Shown here: positions 1-6,186 of the stretch, piece after piece | Layout of the letters: every line of letters begins with the position of its first letter | How positions within the stretch are numbered: the first letter of the stretch is position 1 | Origin: JAFAGX01 sp035623255 | Lineage (GTDB): Bacteria > Acidobacteriota > Terriglobia > Terriglobales > Acidobacteriaceae | DNA length: 9,578 bases | Reading direction: 5' to 3' | NCBI GenBank assembly: GCA_035623255.1 | Contig: DASPTU010000120.1 | Span: 1-9,578 of the forward strand | Program-made: the position numbers and the translations under genes | Notes under the pieces: generated by a model | Databases searched by the model: none | Told to the model about the DNA's origin: nothing | What the model saw: only the letters and a program-made list of their open reading frames with translations

Positions 1-60
1 TGGTAGAGCAATGCCCTTTTAAGGCATGGGTCGCAGGTTCGAATCCTGCCGCGCTCACCA
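1..60 (+). tRNA. tRNA-Lys (anticodon UUU), 5' end cut off by the window edge
   Basis: The 3' part of a tRNA is visible: the end of the D arm (GAGC), an anticodon stem ATGCC/GGCAT enclosing the 7-nt loop CTTTTAA with anticodon TTT (lysine), a short variable region, a T arm GCAGG-TTCGAAT-CCTGC, the 3' acceptor strand CGCGCTC, discriminator A and an encoded CCA ending at base 60. The acceptor 5' strand and the start of the D arm lie before base 1. No T-run terminator follows it closely. Confidence 0.95.
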
Positions 61-395
61 GGCTTCAGCGACTTCCCGGGTGTCCTGGGGGAATTGCTCA
101 ACTTCTCCAGGTCCTGGCTCTGTGCCCAGAATTCTACCTACCCCGCTAAGCCAAGTCCCGATCTACAAGACCCGTCAGCAAGCGACGGTACTTCCTTAGG
201 TATTTTTGCCCCGACGGTACGGCACAATTCGACAGGCTCTCTTCAACTGTCATGTCATCCCGGGGCGCCCTTGGCGTGAGAGATTTCGCGAATGCGCTTT
301 ACCTGTTCCTGGCGCTGCCGCCGGCACTGGTGTCACTGCTGTTTACTAGCCTGCGAGGATCTTGCTTGTCTTGATCTCTTGGTTCACATTTTGTC
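61..395. other. Gene-poor spacer between tRNA-Lys and the arg promoter
   Basis: I see no convincing gene here. It contains a 9-bp direct repeat CGACGGTAC (183-191 and 212-220), a short palindrome CCAGGTCCTGG (107-117), and one weak small ORF at 252-374 described separately. A second 9-bp direct repeat, TTGTCTTGA, has one copy at 366-374 and another at 391-399 overlapping the promoter -35. No terminator with a clear U tract is seen after the tRNA. Confidence 0.6.
252..374 (+). CDS. Possible 40-residue hydrophobic peptide (doubtful)
   Basis: An ATG at 252 opens a 40-codon frame ending in TGA at 372-374. The product has a charged N-terminus (about residues 1-12), one strongly hydrophobic stretch (about residues 15-34, rich in Leu, Ala, Phe and Val with a Pro pair), and then a short basic tail. 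That would suit a single membrane span. Against it, there is no Shine-Dalgarno sequence before the ATG and I recognise no family. The frame is open back to 150 without an earlier ATG. It could be a real small membrane protein, a remnant, or chance. It ends just before the arg promoter and reads towards it. Confidence 0.15.
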   Translation: MSSRGALGVRDFANALYLFLALPPALVSLLFTSLRGSCLS

Positions 396-423
396 TTGAC
401 ATTGGCAGTCTCGCCGCTAATAT
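396..423 (+). promoter_or_regulatory. Sigma70-type promoter of the arg operon
   Basis: A perfect -35 TTGACA (396-401) is followed, after 16 bp, by TAATAT (418-423), which matches four of six bases of the TATAAT consensus. The surrounding DNA becomes markedly AT-rich. A start site near 430 would fall inside the first ARG box and give a leader of roughly 33 nt before the argR ATG. TATAAG (421-426) is an alternative -10 with a less favourable 19-bp spacer. This is the only promoter I can support for the nine-gene run. Confidence 0.7.
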
Positions 424-424
424 A

Positions 425-442
425 AGTAAATATTTATGCATA
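425..442 (+). promoter_or_regulatory. ARG box 1 (ArgR operator half)
   Basis: The 14-bp core at 427-440 reads TAAATATTTATGCA. Against the ARG-box core remembered for E. coli (TGMAT-WWWW-ATKCA) it fits at all but one position, an A where G is expected in the left arm. The 18-bp site lies just downstream of the -10 and over the expected transcription start, so bound ArgR would block initiation. Confidence 0.65.
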
Positions 443-444
443 TA

Positions 445-462
445 TGTGGATAAATATTCACA
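445..462 (+). promoter_or_regulatory. ARG box 2 (ArgR operator half)
   Basis: The core at 447-460 is TGGATAAATATTCA. It fits the ARG-box core except for one base (G where A or C is expected in the left arm) and forms the near-palindrome GTGGATAAATATTCAC at 446-461. Two bases (443-444) separate the two 18-bp boxes, so the centres are 20 bp apart, on the same helix face. The box ends directly at the argR start codon and covers the position where a ribosome binding site would be. Confidence 0.7.
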
Positions 463-906
463 ATGAATAAAGCCCTGCGTCAGAGGGCGATTCTCGAATT
501 GCTTCAGCAAGGGCCGGTCGCAAGCCAGGAAGACTTGCAACGAGCCTTGCGCAAGCGGGGCTTCAAAGTGGGGCAAGCAACGCTTTCGCGTGACATTCGT
601 GAATTGAATTTGAGCAAGAGTTCCAATGGCTACTCTTTACCTCAGGGGGAAAGTGCGGCAGGGCTGGCATTGCCGCCAGTATCCCGGCTGGTGAGGGAGT
701 TTGTGTTGGATGCCCGGACCGCACAAAACCTGCTGGTGATTAAAACCATCGTGGGAAGCGCGCAGCCAGTCGCTGCCGCACTCGACGAAGAAGACTGGCC
801 CGAGGCTGTCGGCACGATTGCCGGGGATGACACCATTTTGATCGTTTGTCCTGATAACGGGGGAGCACGGAAGTTGGCGCGGCGCGTCGAGGAGATGCTT
901 GGCTAA
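463..906 (+). CDS. argR: Arginine repressor ArgR
   Basis: ArgR is the arginine-sensing DNA-binding regulator, a hexamer when arginine is bound. The 147-residue length is normal for the family. Residues 1-60 form the winged helix-turn-helix domain, with the recognition helix motif QATLSRDIREL at 38-48. Residues 75-147 form the oligomerisation and arginine-binding domain, with GTIAGDDT at 117-124; the two Asp residues (122, 123) are the expected ligands of the arginine side chain. The ATG at 463 is chosen because an in-frame TAA lies at 451-453 and the N-terminus aligns well with the family. There is no clear Shine-Dalgarno sequence before it, which is unusual. It is first in the operon, directly behind two ARG boxes, so autorepression is likely. 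Its stop overlaps the argC start by one base. Confidence 0.95.
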   Translation: MNKALRQRAILELLQQGPVASQEDLQRALRKRGFKVGQATLSRDIRELNLSKSSNGYSLPQGESAAGLALPPVSRLVREFVLDARTAQNLLVIKTIVGSAQPVAAALDEEDWPEAVGTIAGDDTILIVCPDNGGARKLARRVEEMLG

Positions 907-1952
907 TGGCTGCAAAGCTCAAGACGGCGGTTCTGGGTGCGACCGGCTACTCCGGCTTCGAGCTCTCTCGCATTCTTCTACGGCACCCGCGCCTGGCCCA
1001 ACCTTTATTATTGCAACGCACATCGGAAACCGAAGCTCCAACCAGCTTGGCCGAACTTTTCCCAGCGCTCTCGGGCAACGGTGGCTACCCTCTTGCGCCA
1101 TTTTCATGGACGGAGCTGAAGCGTGAGGGCGTAGATCTGCTTTTTCTCGCTACCCCACACGAAGTTTCCCGCGCGCTGGTGCCCGAAGCGATTGCTCGTG
1201 GATTACGCGTAATCGATCTGAGTGGCGCCTGGCGTCTCCGGGAAGAGCAGCACCGTGCTGTCTATCAGTTTCGCGACGAGAACGCGATTTCCGCGGCTAC
1301 GCTCACGCGAGAAGCGGTATACGGCCTGCCAGAGTTAAACGGCGATCGCATCCCTCAAGCCACTCTCATTGCCAACCCCGGCTGCTACGCCACTTCTGTG
1401 ATTCTGGCGCTGGCCCCTGTTCTAAAGGCGGGAATCGTCGATCACCAGCGTGGAATCGTCTCGGATTCCAAGTCGGGTGTGTCTGGAGCCGGCAAGGAGC
1501 CGACCTCGCACACTCACTTTGTTTCGGTGGCCGACAATCTTTCGGCGTACTCGGTCTGGAACCATCGGCATGTCGGAGAAATTCTCGAGCAGTTGCGGCT
1601 CGACGCCGGCACACTCATGTTCACTCCGCATCTCTTGCCGATTCCTCGCGGCATTTTATCCACCATCTATCTGCACTTGAACCGGGCAAGCACTGCGGCG
1701 GAACTGGAAAAATGTTTTCAGGACTTCTATGCAGGGCGGCATTGGGTGAGGATCTTCCCCGCTGCCAAGCTGCCGCAGATCCAGTTCTCGCTCAACACCA
1801 ATTACTGCGACATCGGATTTTGCCTCGCGGGCGATGGCCGTCGCTTGGTGCTGGTTTCCTGCATCGACAACCTGGTCAAAGGAGCAGCTGGCCAAGCCGT
1901 GCAAAACATGAACCTCATGTATGGGTGGGCCGAGGAAGAGGGCTTGCAGTGA
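906..1952 (+). CDS. argC: N-acetyl-gamma-glutamyl-phosphate reductase ArgC
   Basis: ArgC catalyses the third step, the NADPH-dependent reduction of N-acetylglutamyl phosphate to the semialdehyde, in the cytoplasm. The 348-residue protein starts with the dinucleotide-binding motif GATGYSG (11-17). The catalytic cysteine is Cys160 in ANPGCYAT, and the HRH motif at 220-222 supplies the expected catalytic histidine. The P-x-PRGI segment (245-250) and KSGVSGAGK (189-197) are also family hallmarks. The length is normal. The ATG at 906-908 shares its A with the argR TAA, and GAGGAG at 889-894 lies 11 nt upstream, so translation is probably coupled to argR. Its stop overlaps the argB GTG by four bases. 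Confidence 0.97.
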   Translation: MAAKLKTAVLGATGYSGFELSRILLRHPRLAQPLLLQRTSETEAPTSLAELFPALSGNGGYPLAPFSWTELKREGVDLLFLATPHEVSRALVPEAIARGLRVIDLSGAWRLREEQHRAVYQFRDENAISAATLTREAVYGLPELNGDRIPQATLIANPGCYATSVILALAPVLKAGIVDHQRGIVSDSKSGVSGAGKEPTSHTHFVSVADNLSAYSVWNHRHVGEILEQLRLDAGTLMFTPHLLPIPRGILSTIYLHLNRASTAAELEKCFQDFYAGRHWVRIFPAAKLPQIQFSLNTNYCDIGFCLAGDGRRLVLVSCIDNLVKGAAGQAVQNMNLMYGWAEEEGLQ

Positions 1953-2734
1953 AAGTCGTAATCAAAATCGGCGGCGCAGCTCTGGATGATGCCTCCACAC
2001 GTCGAAAGTGCGCGCATGCAGTAGCCGAGCTGGCCAAGGACGGCCACTGCGTCGCCGTCGTGCATGGAGGCGGGAGTGCACTCACGCGAACTTTGAAGCA
2101 GTTCGGACGTGAAAGCGAATTTGTGAACGGTTTACGCGTCACAGATGCCACAACCCGCGACGTCGCTTTGATGGTTCTCTCAGGAATTGTCAACAAAAAA
2201 CTGGTGGCAGCGATCGAAGCGGAGGGATTACCCGCGCTGGGAATCTGTGGCGGAGACGGCATGATGTTCCGCGCTCGAAAAAAACAAAACTTGGGTCGCG
2301 ATCTTGGATTCGTTGGCGAAATCTGCGCCGCCGAAGCACGCTGGCTCGATTTGATCTGGCGGCAGGGCGGAATCCCCGTAATTTCCTCCATCGCACTCGG
2401 CGTAGATGGTGAGTATTACAACGTGAATGCCGATCAGATGGCCGCCACTTGCGCGGTGGTCTGCCAAGCCGATGCCCTGATCTTTCTGACCGACGTTGCG
2501 GGTGTCAAGAATGCCGACGGTGTCGTTCTGCGCTGGCTCAGCACCAAGGAAGCCGCCAACCTCGTGGCAGATTCGGTGATCAGCGGCGGCATGCTGCCAA
2601 AATTGGAAGCCTGCACCCAGGCTTTGCGCCGGGGCGTGGCGCGAGTGCGCATCCTCCCGGCAGAACAAGCGGAACTCTTGCCGCAATTTTATTTCAGCAA
2701 ACTTGAGTGCGGAACGGAGGTGACTCACGCGTGA
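1949..2734 (+). CDS. argB: Acetylglutamate kinase ArgB
   Basis: ArgB phosphorylates N-acetylglutamate with ATP, the second step. The frame is open further upstream, but that part overlaps argC by about 240 bases and has no family resemblance. The GTG at 1949 is preceded by GGAAGAGG ending 7 nt before it, overlaps the argC stop as GTGA, and gives the correct N-terminus. The protein has 261 residues. Motifs are KIGGAAL (6-12, Lys6), HGGG (39-42), NGLRVTD (60-66), NVNADQMAA (158-166, Asp162) and GGMLPKLEA (213-221, Lys217); Lys6, Asp162 and Lys217 correspond to E. coli Lys8, Asp162 and Lys217. There is no N-terminal extension before the first strand. The kinked helix that builds the arginine-inhibited hexameric kinases is therefore absent, which suggests an E. 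coli-like dimer not inhibited by arginine. That last point is inference. Confidence 0.95.
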   Translation: MKVVIKIGGAALDDASTRRKCAHAVAELAKDGHCVAVVHGGGSALTRTLKQFGRESEFVNGLRVTDATTRDVALMVLSGIVNKKLVAAIEAEGLPALGICGGDGMMFRARKKQNLGRDLGFVGEICAAEARWLDLIWRQGGIPVISSIALGVDGEYYNVNADQMAATCAVVCQADALIFLTDVAGVKNADGVVLRWLSTKEAANLVADSVISGGMLPKLEACTQALRRGVARVRILPAEQAELLPQFYFSKLECGTEVTHA

Positions 2735-3981
2735 ACTTGGCTAGCACCATTCGTTCCGAACAGCAACTCCTGTTGCCCACTTACGATCGTCAGAAGGTTT
2801 TATTTGAAAGAGGACGTGGAGTTTATCTCTGGGATTCGCGCGGCAAGCGCTATCTCGACTTCCTCAGCGGTATCGGCGTCAACGCCTTGGGCCATGGACA
2901 TCCGGCAATCCAACGAGTGCTCAAGCGACAGGCAGGCCGGCTCGTTCATGTCTGTAACTTATTTTTTCATGAGTTTCAGGCGCAACTTGCCAAACGGCTC
3001 GCCCGAATCTCCGGCCTCGACCGCGCCTTCTTCTGCAATAGCGGCAGTGAGGCCTGGGAGGGAGCATTGAAGGTCGCACGGGCCTATGCGCGCACCTCGG
3101 GCACGAACGGGCACAAACCCAAGTGGAGGATGCTCGCCCTCGAAAATTCATTTCACGGGCGCACCTTCGGTGCACTTGCCACGACCGGACAGAACAAATA
3201 CCGCGATCCCTTCCGCCCCATGCTGCCGGGAGTCAGTTTTGTCACATTCAACGATGTTGCCGATCTCAAGCGACAATTCGACGGCAGCGTCTGCGCCATT
3301 TGCATCGAGACCATTCAGGGCGAAGGCGGAATCCGGCCTGTCAGCCCCGAATTTCTGCGCACTGCCAGAACTTTAACCACGCGTGCAGGCGCCTTGCTTC
3401 TGCTCGACGAAATCCAGTGCGGACTCGGACGCACCGGACAATATTTCGCGTACCAACACTACGCAGTGAAGCCCGATATTGTCACGGTTGCTAAGCCGCT
3501 GGCAGCCGGCTTGCCGTTAGGTGCGTTCCTCACCACCAACCGCGTCGCCAACGCGATCCATCCCGGCATGCACGGTTCGACTTTCGGCGGAGGCCCGCTG
3601 ACGTGCGCGGTCGCTGTTGAGTTCCTAAGAATTCTCGATCAATCTCTGGATCACATCTCTGAAGTCGGTGATTATTTCCGGGACAAGCTCGAATCACTGC
3701 AGACCAAGCACAAATGTGTCGTCGAAGTGCGTGGAATAGGGCTCATGCTCGGAATGGAGTTGAACTCCGCCGAACTTGCCAAAGCAGTAGTTGCTCAGAT
3801 GCTAGAGCGAGAAATTCTTATTAACCGCACAAATGACACAGTTTTGCGGTTCCTGCCACCGTACATCGTTCAGAGGCAACATGTGGATCAGGTGGCTCAA
3901 GCGCTCGATGAGGCGCTCTCAAAAGCCCCAGAAACGATTCCGCTACCCAATCGAAAATCCATTGCAAGGAGTAAGAGTTGA
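2731..3981 (+). CDS. argD: Acetylornithine aminotransferase ArgD
   Basis: ArgD is a class-III PLP-dependent aminotransferase that makes N-acetylornithine from the semialdehyde with glutamate as donor; family members may also act on N-succinyl-diaminopimelate semialdehyde. The GTG at 2731 is chosen: GGAGGTGA (2716-2723) sits 7 nt upstream and the start overlaps the argB stop as GTGA. A GTG at 2707 in the same frame lies upstream of that ribosome binding site. The protein has 416 residues. Visible motifs are DFLSGIGVNALGHGHP (43-58), FCNSGSEAWEGALK (101-114), the FHGRT loop (141-145), LLDEIQCGLGRTG (224-236, Asp226) and the PLP lysine Lys255 in TVAKPL. Residue 109 is Trp where E. coli ArgD has Asn (SGTEANE). 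The last 15 or so residues are a polar tail. The argF start overlaps its stop. Confidence 0.96.
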   Translation: MNLASTIRSEQQLLLPTYDRQKVLFERGRGVYLWDSRGKRYLDFLSGIGVNALGHGHPAIQRVLKRQAGRLVHVCNLFFHEFQAQLAKRLARISGLDRAFFCNSGSEAWEGALKVARAYARTSGTNGHKPKWRMLALENSFHGRTFGALATTGQNKYRDPFRPMLPGVSFVTFNDVADLKRQFDGSVCAICIETIQGEGGIRPVSPEFLRTARTLTTRAGALLLLDEIQCGLGRTGQYFAYQHYAVKPDIVTVAKPLAAGLPLGAFLTTNRVANAIHPGMHGSTFGGGPLTCAVAVEFLRILDQSLDHISEVGDYFRDKLESLQTKHKCVVEVRGIGLMLGMELNSAELAKAVVAQMLEREILINRTNDTVLRFLPPYIVQRQHVDQVAQALDEALSKAPETIPLPNRKSIARSKS

Positions 3982-4988
3982 ACGCTCAAACCGCAGCCGC
4001 GGACCGCACGACTGGCTCCGTAATTCCAAACGTATTCTGCTGTCCCGATCTGCTTTCTACGACGGATCTTGGGCCAAGCGGCGTCGAAGCCGTGTTTCAT
4101 CTTGCTCGACTCATGAAGTCGCGTCCCGCGAACTTTGGCCGCGCCCTCTCGGGCAAGCAACTCGTGATGTTCTTCGAGAAGCCATCTCTCCGTACCCGGC
4201 TCACTTTCGAAAGCGGCATGGCCAGCCTGGGCGGCACTGCGACCTTCGTCGATCAAACCCACGCGCGCATCGACGCCCGCGAAAAGCTAAGCGACATCGC
4301 GCACAACCTGGAGCGCTGGTTCGATGTGATTGTTCTGCGCACCTTCGCCCAAAAGACGATCGAAGATATGGCGCTCTATGCCTCAATACCGGTGATCAAT
4401 GCATTGAGCGACCTGGAACATCCCTGCCAGGCTCTCGCTGATTATTTCACTCTGCAGGAACGCTACGGACGTCTGAGAGACATTTGCCTCGCCTATGTCG
4501 GCGACGGAAACAACGTCGCCCATTCGCTGCTGCTCACTTGCGCCTGTGTCGGATCGGCAATTCGTATCGCCACACCTCCGGGATATTCCCCCAATCAGGA
4601 CATTCTCGCCAGCGCTCATGAAATCGCGAGCCGTACCGGAGCGTCGATTGAGTTGTTTACCGATCCAATCGCTGCAGTAAAAGCCGCTGATGCTATCTAC
4701 ACCGACGCTTGGGCCAGCATGGGGCAAGAACACGAAGCTGAAGAGCGCGCGCAAAGTTTTCAGCGCTATCAGGTCAACGGCCGACTTTTAAAGCACGCGG
4801 CTCCTCATGCCGTCTTCATGCACTGTCTGCCGGCGCATCGCGGGCAGGAAGTCACGGATGAAGTGATGGACTCGGAGCGATCTGTCATTTTTGAGCAGGC
4901 GGAAAATCGCCTGCATGTGCAGAAGGCTGTCTTACAACTTTTACTCTCAGGCGCGTCCCGCCTGCCCGCGAGGAGTGTTCATGTCTGA
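3978..4988 (+). CDS. argF: Ornithine carbamoyltransferase ArgF
   Basis: ArgF transfers the carbamoyl group from carbamoyl phosphate to ornithine, giving citrulline. The start is a TTG at 3978 in the quartet TTGA shared with the argD stop, with AAGGAG (3966-3971) 6 nt upstream. There are 336 residues, the first 20 being a polar extension. The carbamoyl-phosphate loop is KPSLRTR (68-74), followed by HPCQALADY (148-156), the ornithine-binding DAWASMGQE (243-251) and HCLPAHRG (282-289). The HCLPAHR form indicates an ornithine enzyme rather than the acetylornithine or succinylornithine transcarbamylases, which fits an operon in which ArgJ releases free ornithine. The loop has Leu where many members have Thr (STRTR); from memory the Leu form also occurs in Thermus-type enzymes. 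The argG start overlaps its end by 8 bases. Confidence 0.96.
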   Translation: MNAQTAAADRTTGSVIPNVFCCPDLLSTTDLGPSGVEAVFHLARLMKSRPANFGRALSGKQLVMFFEKPSLRTRLTFESGMASLGGTATFVDQTHARIDAREKLSDIAHNLERWFDVIVLRTFAQKTIEDMALYASIPVINALSDLEHPCQALADYFTLQERYGRLRDICLAYVGDGNNVAHSLLLTCACVGSAIRIATPPGYSPNQDILASAHEIASRTGASIELFTDPIAAVKAADAIYTDAWASMGQEHEAEERAQSFQRYQVNGRLLKHAAPHAVFMHCLPAHRGQEVTDEVMDSERSVIFEQAENRLHVQKAVLQLLLSGASRLPARSVHV

Positions 4989-6186
4989 AAAAATAGTTCT
5001 CGCTTATTCCGGGGGACTCGACACCTCCATCATCATTCCCTGGCTCATGGAAAATTACGATTACGACGTGATAGCTATGGTTGGGGACGTCGGTCAGGGG
5101 GATGGTCTCGAAGCGGTCGTCACCAAAGCCTACAAGACCGGCGCGTGCAAGGTCGTGATCGAGGATTTGCGTGAGGAATTCCTCACCGGGTACGTTTTCC
5201 CGGCTTTGAAAGCAGGCGCCGTCTACGAGCACAAATACCTGCTCGGGACTTCCCTCGCCCGCCCCGTGATCGCCAAACATCAGGTCGAAGTTGCGCTCCG
5301 GGAGGGGGCGAGCGCTGTCTCCCACGGCTGCACCGGCAAAGGGAATGATCAGGTCCGCTTTGAGTTGGCATATCAGGCGCTCGCCCCCGATCTCAAAGTG
5401 ATTGCCCCCTGGCGGGAATGGTCGTTGAAATCCCGCGAGGACTGCCTTGATTATGCCGAGCAACACGGAATTCCAGTGTCCGCGAGTCGTGAAAAAATTC
5501 ATAGCCGCGATCGCAATCTCTGGCATATCAGCCATGAAGGTGGAGAGCTCGAGGATGCTGCCAAGGCTCCTTTGCCCACGACCTGGCAAATGACCAATTC
5601 GCCCCAGCAAGCTCCCGATCGCGAAGAGCAGATCACGATTGGTTTCGCGCAGGGCATTCCGGTTTCTGTAAACCAGATGGATCTCGATCCTGTCTCCCTC
5701 GTCGAACTACTCAATGAGATTGGTGCCCGCAATGCCATTGGGCGCGTAGATCTGGTCGAGAACCGCTTTGTCGGAATCAAGTCGCGGGGATGTTACGAGA
5801 CTCCCGGTGGGACTCTCCTGCTTACGGCCCACGGTGAGCTCGAGGCGATTTGCCTGGAACGCGATCTGGCCCATTTCAAACAGCAGATCGGCTTGAAATA
5901 CGCCGAACTCGTCTACTTCGGCCTGTGGTTCACGCCATTGCGTGAGGCCTTGGACGCATTCGTCGACTCCACGCAGAAGGAAATGACGGGCAGCATTACG
6001 CTCTCCTTATATAAAGGCAACATTTCCGTGGCCAGTCGCGAGTCCGAGTTTTCGCTCTATCGCACCGACCTGTCCTCGTTCACGATGGGCGATAGCTATG
6101 ACCAGAAAGATGCGGCCGGCTTTATCCGGATTCTCGGTCTACCCTCGCGATCACGCGCGCGAGCCCACGTCGGGGTGATGCGATGA
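4981..6186 (+). CDS. argG: Argininosuccinate synthase ArgG
   Basis: ArgG condenses citrulline and aspartate using ATP to give argininosuccinate. The ATG at 4981 is chosen because GAGGAG (4970-4975) precedes it by 5 nt and the product begins as the family does, directly before the ATP pyrophosphatase loop. The frame extends 30 codons further upstream, but that part only mirrors argF. The protein has 401 residues, the usual length. Motifs are AYSGGLDTS (8-16), SHGCTGKGNDQVRFE (114-128), PWREW (143-147), and ESEFSLY near the C-terminus (354-360), where the tetramerisation tail begins. No key residue appears lost. The start overlaps argF by 8 bases and the stop overlaps the argH ATG by 4. Confidence 0.97.
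   Translation: MSEKIVLAYSGGLDTSIIIPWLMENYDYDVIAMVGDVGQGDGLEAVVTKAYKTGACKVVIEDLREEFLTGYVFPALKAGAVYEHKYLLGTSLARPVIAKHQVEVALREGASAVSHGCTGKGNDQVRFELAYQALAPDLKVIAPWREWSLKSREDCLDYAEQHGIPVSASREKIHSRDRNLWHISHEGGELEDAAKAPLPTTWQMTNSPQQAPDREEQITIGFAQGIPVSVNQMDLDPVSLVELLNEIGARNAIGRVDLVENRFVGIKSRGCYETPGGTLLLTAHGELEAICLERDLAHFKQQIGLKYAELVYFGLWFTPLREALDAFVDSTQKEMTGSITLSLYKGNISVASRESEFSLYRTDLSSFTMGDSYDQKDAAGFIRILGLPSRSRARAHVGVMR

Noticed and set aside
94..279. 61-codon frame after the tRNA
   Set aside because: TTG start without a ribosome site, low-complexity translation and no domain; most likely non-coding.
1712..1948. 79-codon N-terminal extension of argB
   Set aside because: It overlaps argC in another frame, shows no ArgB similarity, and the GTG at 1949 has a proper ribosome site and start context.
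4891..4980. 30-codon N-terminal extension of argG
   Set aside because: It overlaps the argF C-terminus; the ATG at 4981 has GAGGAG at the right distance and matches the family start.
3978..4988. ArgF as an acetylornithine or succinylornithine transcarbamylase because of the SLRTR loop
   Set aside because: The HCLPAHRG and DAWASMGQE motifs are those of ornithine enzymes, and ArgJ in the same operon provides free ornithine.
4885..5610. 241-codon open frame on the minus strand opposite argG
   Set aside because: It mirrors a highly conserved real gene, has no recognisable domain, and follows the codon bias of the + strand.
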